A stretch of DNA of 64,000 nt, taken from contig NZ_CP087998.1 of assembly GCF_021044585.1 (NCBI RefSeq), positions 2,418,001 through 2,482,000 of the forward strand, given 5' to 3'. The notes below the pieces were generated by a model. The model had not been told where the DNA came from. It searched no databases and saw only the letters and a program-made list of their open reading frames with translations. The DNA comes from Sulfurimonas sp. HSL-3221. Lineage in GTDB: Bacteria > Campylobacterota > Campylobacteria > Campylobacterales > Sulfurimonadaceae. Positions 56,307-63,741 of the stretch are shown piece by piece (positions within the stretch are counted from its first letter, which is position 1; every line of letters starts with the position of its first letter). Position numbers and translations under genes: made by a program.

Positions 56307-57734
56307 CTACATCAGCCCCCTCAGCATAAGGTACCAGTACATCGGTTTGAGCATATACACGTCAAAATACCACCACATCACGCGCGGTTTTTCCGGTGCC
56401 AGGAACGGGATCGTCGGCGCGAATCCCTCGTAGTTGAACTCGGCCATGATGATTTCGCCGTACTCGGTTTTCAGCGGGCAGACCGTATAGCCGTCGAACT
56501 TCTCTTTGGACGTTTTGCCCTGCATAACCGCCAGGAGGTTGTCTTGCAGCACCGGACCGTGGTGTCGCGCCGATCCGCCGGTTTTCCCCATCGGGATACC
56601 GCAGACGTCCCCGATGCCGAAGACATTCGGGAAGCGGGGGTGCTGCAGCGTATATTTGTCCACTTCGAGCCACCCGTCGCCGCCGGCCAGCGGGGAGTTG
56701 ACCACGGCATCCGGCGGGCTCATCGGCGGCACGATATGGATAAAGTCGTAAGGCATCTCGATCCTGTCGGATTTGCTCACCGTTTCATACGTGTCAAAAT
56801 CCTCGTCGTACACCTCTTCGTCGTACGCATGGATATAGGTGGCGACCTTGCCCTCTACGTCGATCGATTCGAGGTGATGGCTGAAGTAGTTGGTGATACT
56901 GTCGTAGCGTTTCTGCGCCTCACCCAGCGCGTCGGCGATCGGTTTCAGGAAAAAGAGGTTCGGGAACGACGTCGTAAAGGCGTAATCGGCAGACAACCCC
57001 TCCTTCTTCAGGTAGTCGGCGCTGAGGTAGAGGATCTTCTGTGGGGCGCCGCCGCATTTGATCGGCGTGTTGGGCTGGGTATAGATGACCTTCGGTTTAC
57101 CGTTCTTCGCGGCCGCTTTGAGATCGTTGAACCACTCCCAGGTGATCTCCCCGCCCTTGGCGGTCCCCGCTTCGGGGTTGTTCAGGTAGACGCTGGAGAT
57201 GCCGTGCGTACCGATATCGTCCTCGGTGAGCCCTTTGATGGCGTCGTAGTGGCAGACAATGCCCGTCGCAACGACCAAATAGTCGTAGGCGACCTCTTCG
57301 CCCCCGCGGGTCGTCACCCGGTTGTTGTCCGGATCGAATGCAGCGACTTCATCCTTGATCCAGGTCACGTCATCGGGGATAAAGTCGCTGTTGGGCTTGA
57401 CAATATCCTCATGGGTATAGAGCCCCGCGGCCATAAAGATCTGTCCCGGCTGGTAGAGGTGGATCTCGTTGGGTGCGATAATCGTGATATCCGGGTCCGA
57501 AATGGCGCGGTGCAGCCGCGCCAGGGCCATGATCGCACCGGATCCGCCGCCGACGATAAGGATCTTCCCCTTCACATCGACGGCTTCCGCTGAAGCTGCC
57601 GGCGCGGTCGAGGCCAGCACCGACGCCGCCACCGGGGAGATCCCCATCAGTTTAAGCGCATCGCGTCGACTCAGTCCCGCCGTATCCGGCAGCTCAAGTT
57701 CATCCCGCTGTTCAAGCAACTCTTCGCGTTTCAT
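56307..57734 (-). CDS. sqr: Sulfide:quinone oxidoreductase with Tat signal
   Basis: The 475-residue flavoprotein has an N-terminal twin-arginine signal ('AGLSRRDALKLMG', Arg23-Arg24) and an FAD-binding 'ILIVGGGSGAIMALARL' near residue 58. Cys161 ('ATGIVCHYDA') and Cys227 in 'TPIKCGGAPQKILY', the SQR signature, are present, plus further cysteines in 'VCGIPMGKTGGSARHHG' and 'TVCPLKTEYG'. The C-terminus is amphipathic for membrane contact. It oxidises sulfide and passes electrons to the quinone pool. The SQR type cannot be fixed by eye; a flavocytochrome c sulfide dehydrogenase-like role is the alternative. It is 58 bases downstream of the RraB-like gene. Confidence 0.85.
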   Translation of the reverse strand: MKREELLEQRDELELPDTAGLSRRDALKLMGISPVAASVLASTAPAASAEAVDVKGKILIVGGGSGAIMALARLHRAISDPDITIIAPNEIHLYQPGQIFMAAGLYTHEDIVKPNSDFIPDDVTWIKDEVAAFDPDNNRVTTRGGEEVAYDYLVVATGIVCHYDAIKGLTEDDIGTHGISSVYLNNPEAGTAKGGEITWEWFNDLKAAAKNGKPKVIYTQPNTPIKCGGAPQKILYLSADYLKKEGLSADYAFTTSFPNLFFLKPIADALGEAQKRYDSITNYFSHHLESIDVEGKVATYIHAYDEEVYDEDFDTYETVSKSDRIEMPYDFIHIVPPMSPPDAVVNSPLAGGDGWLEVDKYTLQHPRFPNVFGIGDVCGIPMGKTGGSARHHGPVLQDNLLAVMQGKTSKEKFDGYTVCPLKTEYGEIIMAEFNYEGFAPTIPFLAPEKPRVMWWYFDVYMLKPMYWYLMLRGLM

Positions 57735-57792
57735 CGTAGCTCCTTCTGTTTGCTCTTATTGTATGACAACTTCCGTCCTAATGACGAAAAAA

Positions 57793-58542
57793 TCACTGTT
57801 TTACCAAACTTGTTTCCCATCCGTCGTATTGCCCCTCGAAGGCTTCCGCCCAGGCAATGATCTGCAGCGTTACCGCATCGATATCGTAGTAATACGGTGC
57901 GTCCATGCGGTAAAACTGAACCCCGAACGGCGGGCTGACCTCCTCCGGCGGAGCATCAGCCTGCACTTTGAAGCCCTCGGCACTGATTAGCTCGACGAAG
58001 CGCTCGCGCCCCTCATGTTTCGCGAAAAAAGCCCGGTGTTCGATCGCCCGCCGGATGCGGAGATTGTCCCCGGCGGCTTTGAGCTGGTCGCAGGTGTGGT
58101 GGTTCTGGATCAGCTGCCACTCCCGGTCCGTAGGGAAAAGAAGTTTGCGGTACACCTCCCACTCCGTATCGAGCCGGGAGCCGGATTCGTAGGTGTAATC
58201 CGTGAAAGCACCCATCGTGGCGGCAATGACGTCGGGCCACTCAAAATCGTACTTGAGGTAATAGACAAAATGGACCTCGCCCCCCGTCACGATGCGCCCG
58301 ACATATTTGCCGACGCGGTAACGCAGCGCCTCCATCTCCAGCCGGTCCTCGATCTCTTTGACCGTGTCCGCTTCGTTTTCGGCGACGAACCCTTCGGGCG
58401 TGGCCGCATTCAAACGGAGCTTGAGAAAGCCCACGTATCCCAGCGCATCGTTGGGAAGCGCATCGGCCACCTCGGCATTGAACGCCACGGTCGCAGGGTT
58501 TCCATCCACCGGTTTCATATAGTTTTCCCAGATCTCCTGCAT
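57793..58542 (-). CDS. DUF695 plus RraB-domain protein
   Basis: The 249-residue soluble protein has an N-terminal DUF695-like domain (about residues 1-140) and a C-terminal RraB-like domain ('HRAFFAKHEGRERFVELISA', ending 'FEGQYDGWETSLVKQ'). RraB in E. coli inhibits RNase E; this lineage relies on RNase J, so the partner here is unclear. The gene starts 3 bases after hypA and is probably part of the hyp transcript, followed by sqr. The ATG has no strong ribosome-binding site of its own, which suggests coupling. Confidence 0.72.
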   Translation of the reverse strand: MQEIWENYMKPVDGNPATVAFNAEVADALPNDALGYVGFLKLRLNAATPEGFVAENEADTVKEIEDRLEMEALRYRVGKYVGRIVTGGEVHFVYYLKYDFEWPDVIAATMGAFTDYTYESGSRLDTEWEVYRKLLFPTDREWQLIQNHHTCDQLKAAGDNLRIRRAIEHRAFFAKHEGRERFVELISAEGFKVQADAPPEEVSPPFGVQFYRMDAPYYYDIDAVTLQIIAWAEAFEGQYDGWETSLVKQ

Positions 58543-58545
58543 GGT

Positions 58546-58887
58546 CTACTCCATTTCCAAACTCATCAGATACATCTCTTCGCCGTCAACGACGTCAACT
58601 TCCAGACTTTCGCATGCGGGGCAGCGGTACCAGACCTTCTCCAGCTCGCTTCGACTCCCGCATTGGCGGCAGGTCAGAGTGACGGGCTGAATGTTCATCA
58701 CGAAATCGGCCCCGTCGCAGACGGTCCGCTCCTTGAACGTGTTGAAGGCGATCTCGAGCAGATGCGGCTCCACGCCGCTCATCACCCCGATCTTCACGAC
58801 CACCTTCGTCACACGCTCCGCTTCATTCTCGGCAGCATGTTTCTCCACCTGTTCCAGTAGTGCCTGTACAACGGAATATTCATGCAT
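58546..58887 (-). CDS. hypA: Hydrogenase nickel incorporation protein HypA
   Basis: The 113-residue protein delivers nickel to NiFe hydrogenase (and in Helicobacter relatives to urease). It starts 'MHEYSVVQALLEQ', in which His2 is the nickel ligand, and has the zinc site 'LTCRQCGS' and 'YRCPACESL'. I chose the ATG at 58887 because the His2 start is required; an upstream in-frame ATG at 58899 would add 'MEVS'. A hairpin covers this start region. Confidence 0.93.
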   Translation of the reverse strand: MHEYSVVQALLEQVEKHAAENEAERVTKVVVKIGVMSGVEPHLLEIAFNTFKERTVCDGADFVMNIQPVTLTCRQCGSRSELEKVWYRCPACESLEVDVVDGEEMYLMSLEME

Positions 58888-58902
58888 GGAAACCTCCATG
58901 CA
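58883..58902 (-). promoter_or_regulatory. Hairpin over the hypA start codon and ribosome-binding site
   Basis: The arms TGCATGGA and TCCATGCA pair perfectly over 8 bases with a 4-base loop (GGTT). The GGAGG ribosome-binding site lies half in the stem, and the hypA ATG lies inside the other arm. It could restrict hypA translation unless opened. Confidence 0.5.
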
Positions 58903-58922
58903 AAATATTTATACTGTCCTCG

Positions 58923-58942
58923 GCTACGCCTGCGGAATTCCG
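58923..58942. repeat. Dispersed intergenic motif, copy 2
   Basis: 'gctacgcctgcggaattccg' in the 82-base gap between hypE and hypA resembles the copy at 53284-53301 behind rnj, with one base inserted. Confidence 0.4.
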
Positions 58943-58969
58943 CTTTGCTTCATCATGCATGGCAGACTC

Positions 58970-59968
58970 CTAACAGATCCTCGGCAACAGTTCGCCTTTG
59001 GGCAGGTCGAGGAAGCGGCGGCTGCCGAACGCGGAGTGCAGCACCACCTTGCCCGGATACTGCGTCGTCGCCCGGCCGATCACCGCCGCGTCGCGGCAGA
59101 ACCCGAACCGCTGCAGTGCACTCACGGCAAAGGCCGCGTGCATCGGTGCGACGGCGGCAACGAAGGTGCCTTCGTTGGCCAGGTCCGTCGCTTCGAACCC
59201 GAACATTTCACAGATCCCCTGCACCTCATCGCTGACCTTGATCGCAGCCTCCTCGATCTCCAGGCAGACATCACTGTTCTCCGCCCATTCGTTCAGCACG
59301 GCGGCCAGACCGCCCCGGGTCGCGTCTCGCAGGGCGCTGACGGAGATATTTTCCGCCAGCAGCGCCTCGACGGCGGGCCAGAGCGTTTCGCAGTCGCTGC
59401 CGAGATCGGCGCTGACCTCCAGCCCCTCGCGGGCCATCAGCACCGTCGCCCCGTGGCGTCCGATATCGCGCGATGCGATGATCACGTCGCCCTCTTTGAT
59501 CGCCTGCGAAGAGATCCCTTCACGCTTGACCTCGCCGATCCCCGCCGTGTTGATAAAGAGCTTGTCGACGCTTCCCCGGGGCACGACCTTGGTATCCCCG
59601 CAGACGATCTTCGCCCCGGACTTCGCCAGCTCCTTGGCCATACTTTCGACGATCCGTTCCAGCTCCTCGAATGCGAAGCCCTCTTCGATCATAAAGGCCG
59701 AACTGAGGTAGAGCGGCTTCGCGCCCATCATAGAGAGGTCGTTGACGGTGCCGGCCACCGCCAGCTTCCCGATGTCGCCCCCCTCGAAAAAGAGCGGGCT
59801 GACCGTGAAACTGTCCGTCGTGAACGCGATCTTCCCCTGCGTCTGCAGCACCGCCGCATCCTCTGCCTTGATGAGGATGTCGTTTTTGAAATGGCGGTAG
59901 AAAAGGTCGTGGATGAGCTTGTTCGTCTCTTCCCCGCCCCCGCCGTGGCTAAGCTGTACCTGTTTCAT
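58970..59968 (-). CDS. hypE: Hydrogenase maturation protein HypE
   Basis: The 332-residue ATP-dependent dehydratase makes the thiocyanate on its C-terminal cysteine that becomes the cyanide ligand of the NiFe site. The sequence ends in 'ELLPRIC' with the required terminal Cys, and has the N-terminal 'VQLSHGGGGEETNKLIHDLF' and ATP-binding 'FTTDSFTVSPLFF'. It overlaps hypD by 4 bases. A gap of 82 bases with a repeat motif separates it from hypA. Confidence 0.96.
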   Translation of the reverse strand: MKQVQLSHGGGGEETNKLIHDLFYRHFKNDILIKAEDAAVLQTQGKIAFTTDSFTVSPLFFEGGDIGKLAVAGTVNDLSMMGAKPLYLSSAFMIEEGFAFEELERIVESMAKELAKSGAKIVCGDTKVVPRGSVDKLFINTAGIGEVKREGISSQAIKEGDVIIASRDIGRHGATVLMAREGLEVSADLGSDCETLWPAVEALLAENISVSALRDATRGGLAAVLNEWAENSDVCLEIEEAAIKVSDEVQGICEMFGFEATDLANEGTFVAAVAPMHAAFAVSALQRFGFCRDAAVIGRATTQYPGKVVLHSAFGSRRFLDLPKGELLPRIC

Positions 59969-61092
59969 CCGAGCACCCCCGCATAGCGGTAGTAGGCGTT
60001 ACACGCCCCCTCCGAACTGACCATGCAGCTGCCCAGCGGACTGTTCGGGGTACAGGCCGTCCCGAAGACCTTGCACTCCATCGGTTTGGCAAGCCCCTTG
60101 AGGATCGTGCCGCAGATGCAGAGCTTGTGGTCGTCGATGGGTTCCGTCGGCAGCACCTCCGCGAACACTTTTTCCGCGTCGAGATACGCAAATTCCTCCC
60201 GAAGCTCCAGGGCGCTGTCGGGGATATCCCCGATCCCGCGCCAGCGGAAATGGCTGCGCGGCTGAAGGTACATGTCGATCAGCTGCTGGGCTTTGACGTT
60301 GCCCTCCATCGTCACCGAACGGGAGTATTCGATCTCCAGTTCCGCGCGCCCCTCAACCTGCTGCCGAACGGCCATCAGGATCCCCTGCATCACATCAACG
60401 GGTTCGAAACCGCAGACGACAACGGGGGTGCCGTACTTCTGAGGCAGCGGCGCGTAGATCTTCGCCCCGGTGATAACGCTGACGTGCGAAGGCCCGATAA
60501 AGGCGTTGATCTTCGCCTGGCCGTCGCTCATGATCGCATCGATCGCCGGCGGCACGAGCACATGGTTGATATGAAAATAGAGGTTGTCGACCTTCTGGGT
60601 GACTGCCGCGTGCAGCAGCGCTGCCGTCATCGGCGTCGTCGTCTCAAACCCGATCGCAAAAAAGACCACCCGTTTGTCGGGGTTTTCCTTGGCGATCTTG
60701 AGCGCATCCATCGGCGTATAGAGCGGGCGGATGTCCCGCCCGGCAGCCCGTTCAACAGCCAGGGAGCTCTGCGATCCCGGCACGCGGATCATGTCGCCCA
60801 GGGTGACCAGGATCGTATCCTCCATCCGTGCCAGCGCGATGGCGTGGTCGATCCGCTCTTTGGGCATGATACAGACCGGGCAGCCGGGACCGTGGATAAA
60901 GTCGATGTTGCCCGGCAGCAACTGCGGCAGACCGTACTTCATAATCGTATGCGTATGCCCCCCGCACACCTCCATGATCCGCAGCGGTTCGTGCAGCGCT
61001 TTTGCCTCCTCGCCGATCTGGGCGGCCAGCATCCGGATCGTGGCGGGGTCTCTGAACCCGTCGTAAAGGTCTTTGAGTTTCAGTTCGCTCAT
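59965..61092 (-). CDS. hypD: Hydrogenase maturation protein HypD
   Basis: The 375-residue iron-sulfur protein is the scaffold on which the Fe(CN)2CO unit is assembled with HypC. The motifs are 'MEVCGGHTHTIMKYGL', 'HGPGCPVCIMP' with its two functional Cys, and the C-terminal [4Fe-4S] ligands in 'CGTILKGLAKPMECKVFG' and 'CTPNSPLGSCMVSSEGAC'. I chose ATG 61092, which overlaps the hypC stop by 4 bases and gives 'MSELKLKDLYDGFRDP'; the frame is open up to 61113. Confidence 0.96.
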   Translation of the reverse strand: MSELKLKDLYDGFRDPATIRMLAAQIGEEAKALHEPLRIMEVCGGHTHTIMKYGLPQLLPGNIDFIHGPGCPVCIMPKERIDHAIALARMEDTILVTLGDMIRVPGSQSSLAVERAAGRDIRPLYTPMDALKIAKENPDKRVVFFAIGFETTTPMTAALLHAAVTQKVDNLYFHINHVLVPPAIDAIMSDGQAKINAFIGPSHVSVITGAKIYAPLPQKYGTPVVVCGFEPVDVMQGILMAVRQQVEGRAELEIEYSRSVTMEGNVKAQQLIDMYLQPRSHFRWRGIGDIPDSALELREEFAYLDAEKVFAEVLPTEPIDDHKLCICGTILKGLAKPMECKVFGTACTPNSPLGSCMVSSEGACNAYYRYAGVLG

Positions 61093-61382
61093 GGTGTACC
61101 CCTGTTCTCGCAATTGTCATCCTCCAAGACGACACGCGAGCGCTCCTCTTCGTCCATCTTCGCCAGGATCTCGTGGTAGACCTTGAGCGATTCGAGCGCG
61201 TCCTCCTCGTCGATCTTGTTCATCACGAAACCGATATGGATCAGGACATAGTCATCGACGTTGACGCTGCCCTCTTCCATCAGGTCCAGTCCCGCTTCGC
61301 GCTTGACACCCATCGTATCGACCACGGCACTGTTTTTCTCACGGTCGACGGAAACGACCTTTGAAGGGATAGAGAGACACAT
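61089..61382 (-). CDS. hypC: Hydrogenase maturation chaperone HypC
   Basis: The 97-residue chaperone begins 'MCLSIPSKVVSVD', where Cys2 is the essential ligand for the Fe(CN)2CO unit and the hydrogenase large subunit. The rest is a small beta barrel with helical tail ('IDEEDALESLKVYHEIL'). It starts 1 base after hypB and overlaps hypD. Confidence 0.95.
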   Translation of the reverse strand: MCLSIPSKVVSVDREKNSAVVDTMGVKREAGLDLMEEGSVNVDDYVLIHIGFVMNKIDEEDALESLKVYHEILAKMDEEERSRVVLEDDNCENRGTP

Positions 61383-61383
61383 C

Positions 61384-62187
61384 TTAGCTCCTCATCCTGC
61401 GTTTGAATTCGATCCACTCGATAACGCGCTGCACGGAGGCTTCGTCTTTGATGCTGACCTCCAGGATATCGACGCCCGGTTTGATCTTGCGCGCCTCCGC
61501 CTTTTCATGCTCGATATCGTAATCGAAATAGGGAAGCAGGTCGGTTTTCGTGATCAGCACCAGGTCCGCCTGCCGGAACATGACGGGATACTTTTCGATC
61601 TTGTCGCTCCCTTCGGGCACGGAAACGAGCACGATGTTCAGGTGGGAACCAACGTCATAACTGGCCGGACAGACGAGGTTGCCGACGTTCTCGATGAAAC
61701 AGACATCCAGGTCATCAAGCGGCATGTCGTGCAGCCCCTCGTGCACCATGAACGCATCGAGGTGGCAGGCGCTGCCGGTCTGGATCTGGTAGGCAGGCAC
61801 CCCCTTGGCCTTGATGCGCTCGGCATCCCGGCTCGTCTCCAGGTCACCCTCGATCACGCCGAACCGAAAGGGGGCACGCTCCGCCATCTGCTCTAGCAGG
61901 GTCGTCTTCCCGCTGCCCGGACTGCTCATCAGGTTGATTGAGAGCACCCCGTGGCCGTCGAAATGGGCACGGTTGTGGCCCGCTTCGTGATCGTTCTTGT
62001 CCAGGATCTTTGTAATGACATCGATCGTCTTCTTGTCATTGAGCTGCGGATTATGGTGCAGCGTCTCGTGCGCCGCCTGATGGGCATGCGAGTGCCCGTG
62101 GTGATCATGGTCATGATCGTGCTCGTGATCATGATGATGGTGTCCGTGTGAATGTTCCGTCACACTGCAGCCGCAATCTTTACACAT
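61384..62187 (-). CDS. hypB: Hydrogenase nickel incorporation GTPase HypB
   Basis: The 267-residue GTPase inserts nickel together with HypA. It begins 'MCKDCGCSV' (nickel site), followed by a His-rich stretch over residues 13-37 ('HSHGHHHHDHEHDHDHDHHG') that stores nickel or zinc. The P-loop 'LMSSPGSGKTTLLEQ' and 'FIENVGNLVCPASYDVG' are family signatures. The ATG has 'aaggagaaatt' upstream. It is the first gene of the hypBCDEA operon. Confidence 0.96.
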   Translation of the reverse strand: MCKDCGCSVTEHSHGHHHHDHEHDHDHDHHGHSHAHQAAHETLHHNPQLNDKKTIDVITKILDKNDHEAGHNRAHFDGHGVLSINLMSSPGSGKTTLLEQMAERAPFRFGVIEGDLETSRDAERIKAKGVPAYQIQTGSACHLDAFMVHEGLHDMPLDDLDVCFIENVGNLVCPASYDVGSHLNIVLVSVPEGSDKIEKYPVMFRQADLVLITKTDLLPYFDYDIEHEKAEARKIKPGVDILEVSIKDEASVQRVIEWIEFKRRMRS

Positions 62188-62518
62188 AATTTCTCCTTCT
62201 CAACCCGTCAAAACCCGGGGCCTTTCAGTAATATTGCTATTCTCTCATAAAGAAACAAACGCCGATGATCATCAGGGATGATACCGACGGAATTGCCAAA
62301 AAAGACTGAGGATTTCCGCCCGCGCCACTCGTCCCTATTCCGACGGGTTTCCGCAGCGGCAGCGCTCCTGGGAGCGCTGGCATCCTACCGATTTCATTGC
62401 GTATTTCTTTCTGCAAATGAATAAGTATTCAGTTTTATATTAATTATAGTCTTGTTATGTAAAATTAAACTAAAAAAACGTCACTCTTATATAACTTTGG
62501 AACCGGGAAAGGCGAAGG
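62188..62518. other. 331-base divergent region between hypB and the zinc-ribbon gene
   Basis: The region separates two opposite transcription units. A hairpin CAGCGCTC-CTGG-GAGCGCTG lies at 62360-62379. The right half (62400-62510) is AT-rich with TATAGT at about 62444-62449, a possible promoter of the plus-strand gene. A 48-codon minus-strand frame (62237-62383) is open but not convincing. Confidence 0.45.
62360..62379. terminator. Hairpin in the hypB upstream region
   Basis: An 8-bp perfect stem with a CTGG loop is present without T-runs on either strand. It may be a protein-binding inverted repeat rather than a terminator. Confidence 0.4.
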
Positions 62519-63202
62519 ATGTCAACGCTTCAACACTGTCCCTATTGTCAAGGAAGCATTTACCGTCTGGGAGACGGCCGGTACAAGTGCGGACGCTGCC
62601 GCCGAAAAGTCAGTCCCGCGCGCGTCGCGAAGATACGAACGCTCATCGCGAGCTTCTCCCGGGACGAAAACGCCAGCGTCTCCGCCGAAGCGCTGGGACT
62701 CTCCTACGTCTCGGTCCACCGCTATTTCGGACAGTTCAGGCAGTTGTGCGCCCGCATCTGCGAGGATGAATACGAGACGAGACGGCACCTCTCCTGCGAA
62801 TACGAGGAGTATTTCTACCTGGAGCGGGCCAAAAAGCGGCGCAAAAACGCCGTTTTCGATGCCCACAACTTCCTCACCTTCGATTACGAGGGCCATCTTT
62901 ACACCATCGTCATGCCCTCGCTGCAGCAGTTCCGCAACCAGTTCATCGAAGATGACCTCGAATCCGTCTACGCGGAGGAGTTCGCCCGTTTCCGGCGCCA
63001 GAGCCGCCTGATCAAGATCTCCTCGCGGCATAACAACATCGTCCGCTTCTGGGAATACTTTGAAGAAAACATCCTCCGCTACCGGGGCGTATGCGACGAA
63101 AGTTTTCCCCTCTATCTCAAGGAGATGGAGTTCAAATTCAACCACCCCGTCTCCGAACGGGAGCGGCTGCTGATTGACTACTATTTTAAGGAACTCGAAT
63201 GA
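62519..63202 (+). CDS. Zinc-ribbon/HTH protein resembling IS1595-type transposase N-termini
   Basis: The 227-residue protein has a zinc ribbon with four Cys (C7, C10, C24, C27) and then a helix-turn-helix region ('SVSAEALGLSYVSVHRYFG' about residues 60-78). This head looks like that of IS1595/ISXO2 transposases, but the remaining sequence ('FDYEGHLYTIVMPSLQQFRN', 'ISSRHNNIVRFWEYFEENIL') is short and no DDE triad is evident, and no terminal inverted repeats or target duplications were seen. I read it as a domesticated DNA-binding protein. Its stop overlaps the ATG of the hydrogenase protease gene, so it is probably linked to hydrogenase expression. ATG 62519 follows 'aaggcgaagg'. Confidence 0.6.
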   Translation: MSTLQHCPYCQGSIYRLGDGRYKCGRCRRKVSPARVAKIRTLIASFSRDENASVSAEALGLSYVSVHRYFGQFRQLCARICEDEYETRRHLSCEYEEYFYLERAKKRRKNAVFDAHNFLTFDYEGHLYTIVMPSLQQFRNQFIEDDLESVYAEEFARFRRQSRLIKISSRHNNIVRFWEYFEENILRYRGVCDESFPLYLKEMEFKFNHPVSERERLLIDYYFKELE

Positions 63203-63741
63203 TTCAAGCGACAACGGCCGTCCTGGGGGTCGGCAACATTCTCGAAAATGACGACGGCATCGCCGTCTACGCCGCGGCCTACCTCGATGCCAACTACCGC
63301 TTTGAGCCCCCGGTACGCATCATCAACGGCGGAGTCGAGGGGATCAACCTCCTCGACGTCTTTATCGAGCACGAACGCGTGCTGATCCTCGACGCGATCG
63401 ACATCGACGACGACGCGGGGAGTATCTACCATATCCCCGCATCCGAACTCACCGGTTACGGTCTGGGGAACGGGGGTGCGCACGAAGTGGGGGTGATCCA
63501 GTGCCTTGACATGCTGGAGCTGATGGGCAGGCCGCAGCCCGAATCGAGCGTGCTGGGAATCGTGCCCGAACGCGTGGAAGTGCGCATCGGGCTCTCCCCC
63601 TCCCTGACCGCCGCGTTTGAAGGCTATGTCGGGAACGCATTGAAGATTTTGCAAAACGCGGGGATCGCGGCCCACCGGCGTGACCCGGGCAGCTCTCTCG
63701 CGGAGGTTATCGAAGCCTTCCAGGCCTCCGGCGTCTCCTAA
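63199..63741 (+). CDS. NiFe-hydrogenase maturation protease (HupD/HyaD family)
   Basis: The 180-residue endopeptidase removes the C-terminal extension of the hydrogenase large subunit after nickel insertion. The nickel-binding acidic residues are seen in 'GVGNILENDDGIAV' (Glu near 16) and 'LILDAIDIDDDAG', and His in 'GGAHEVGVIQCL'. It begins inside the upstream gene (ATGA) and its TAA overlaps the convergent stop of another protease gene by 4 bases. Which hydrogenase it serves cannot be told. Confidence 0.88.
   Translation: MIQATTAVLGVGNILENDDGIAVYAAAYLDANYRFEPPVRIINGGVEGINLLDVFIEHERVLILDAIDIDDDAGSIYHIPASELTGYGLGNGGAHEVGVIQCLDMLELMGRPQPESSVLGIVPERVEVRIGLSPSLTAAFEGYVGNALKILQNAGIAAHRRDPGSSLAEVIEAFQASGVS

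Noticed and set aside
62237..62383. 48-codon minus-strand frame between hypB and the zinc-ribbon gene
   Set aside because: It begins in the hairpin at 62360-62379, has a poor ribosome-binding site, and the peptide has no recognisable pattern beyond a short hydrophobic segment.
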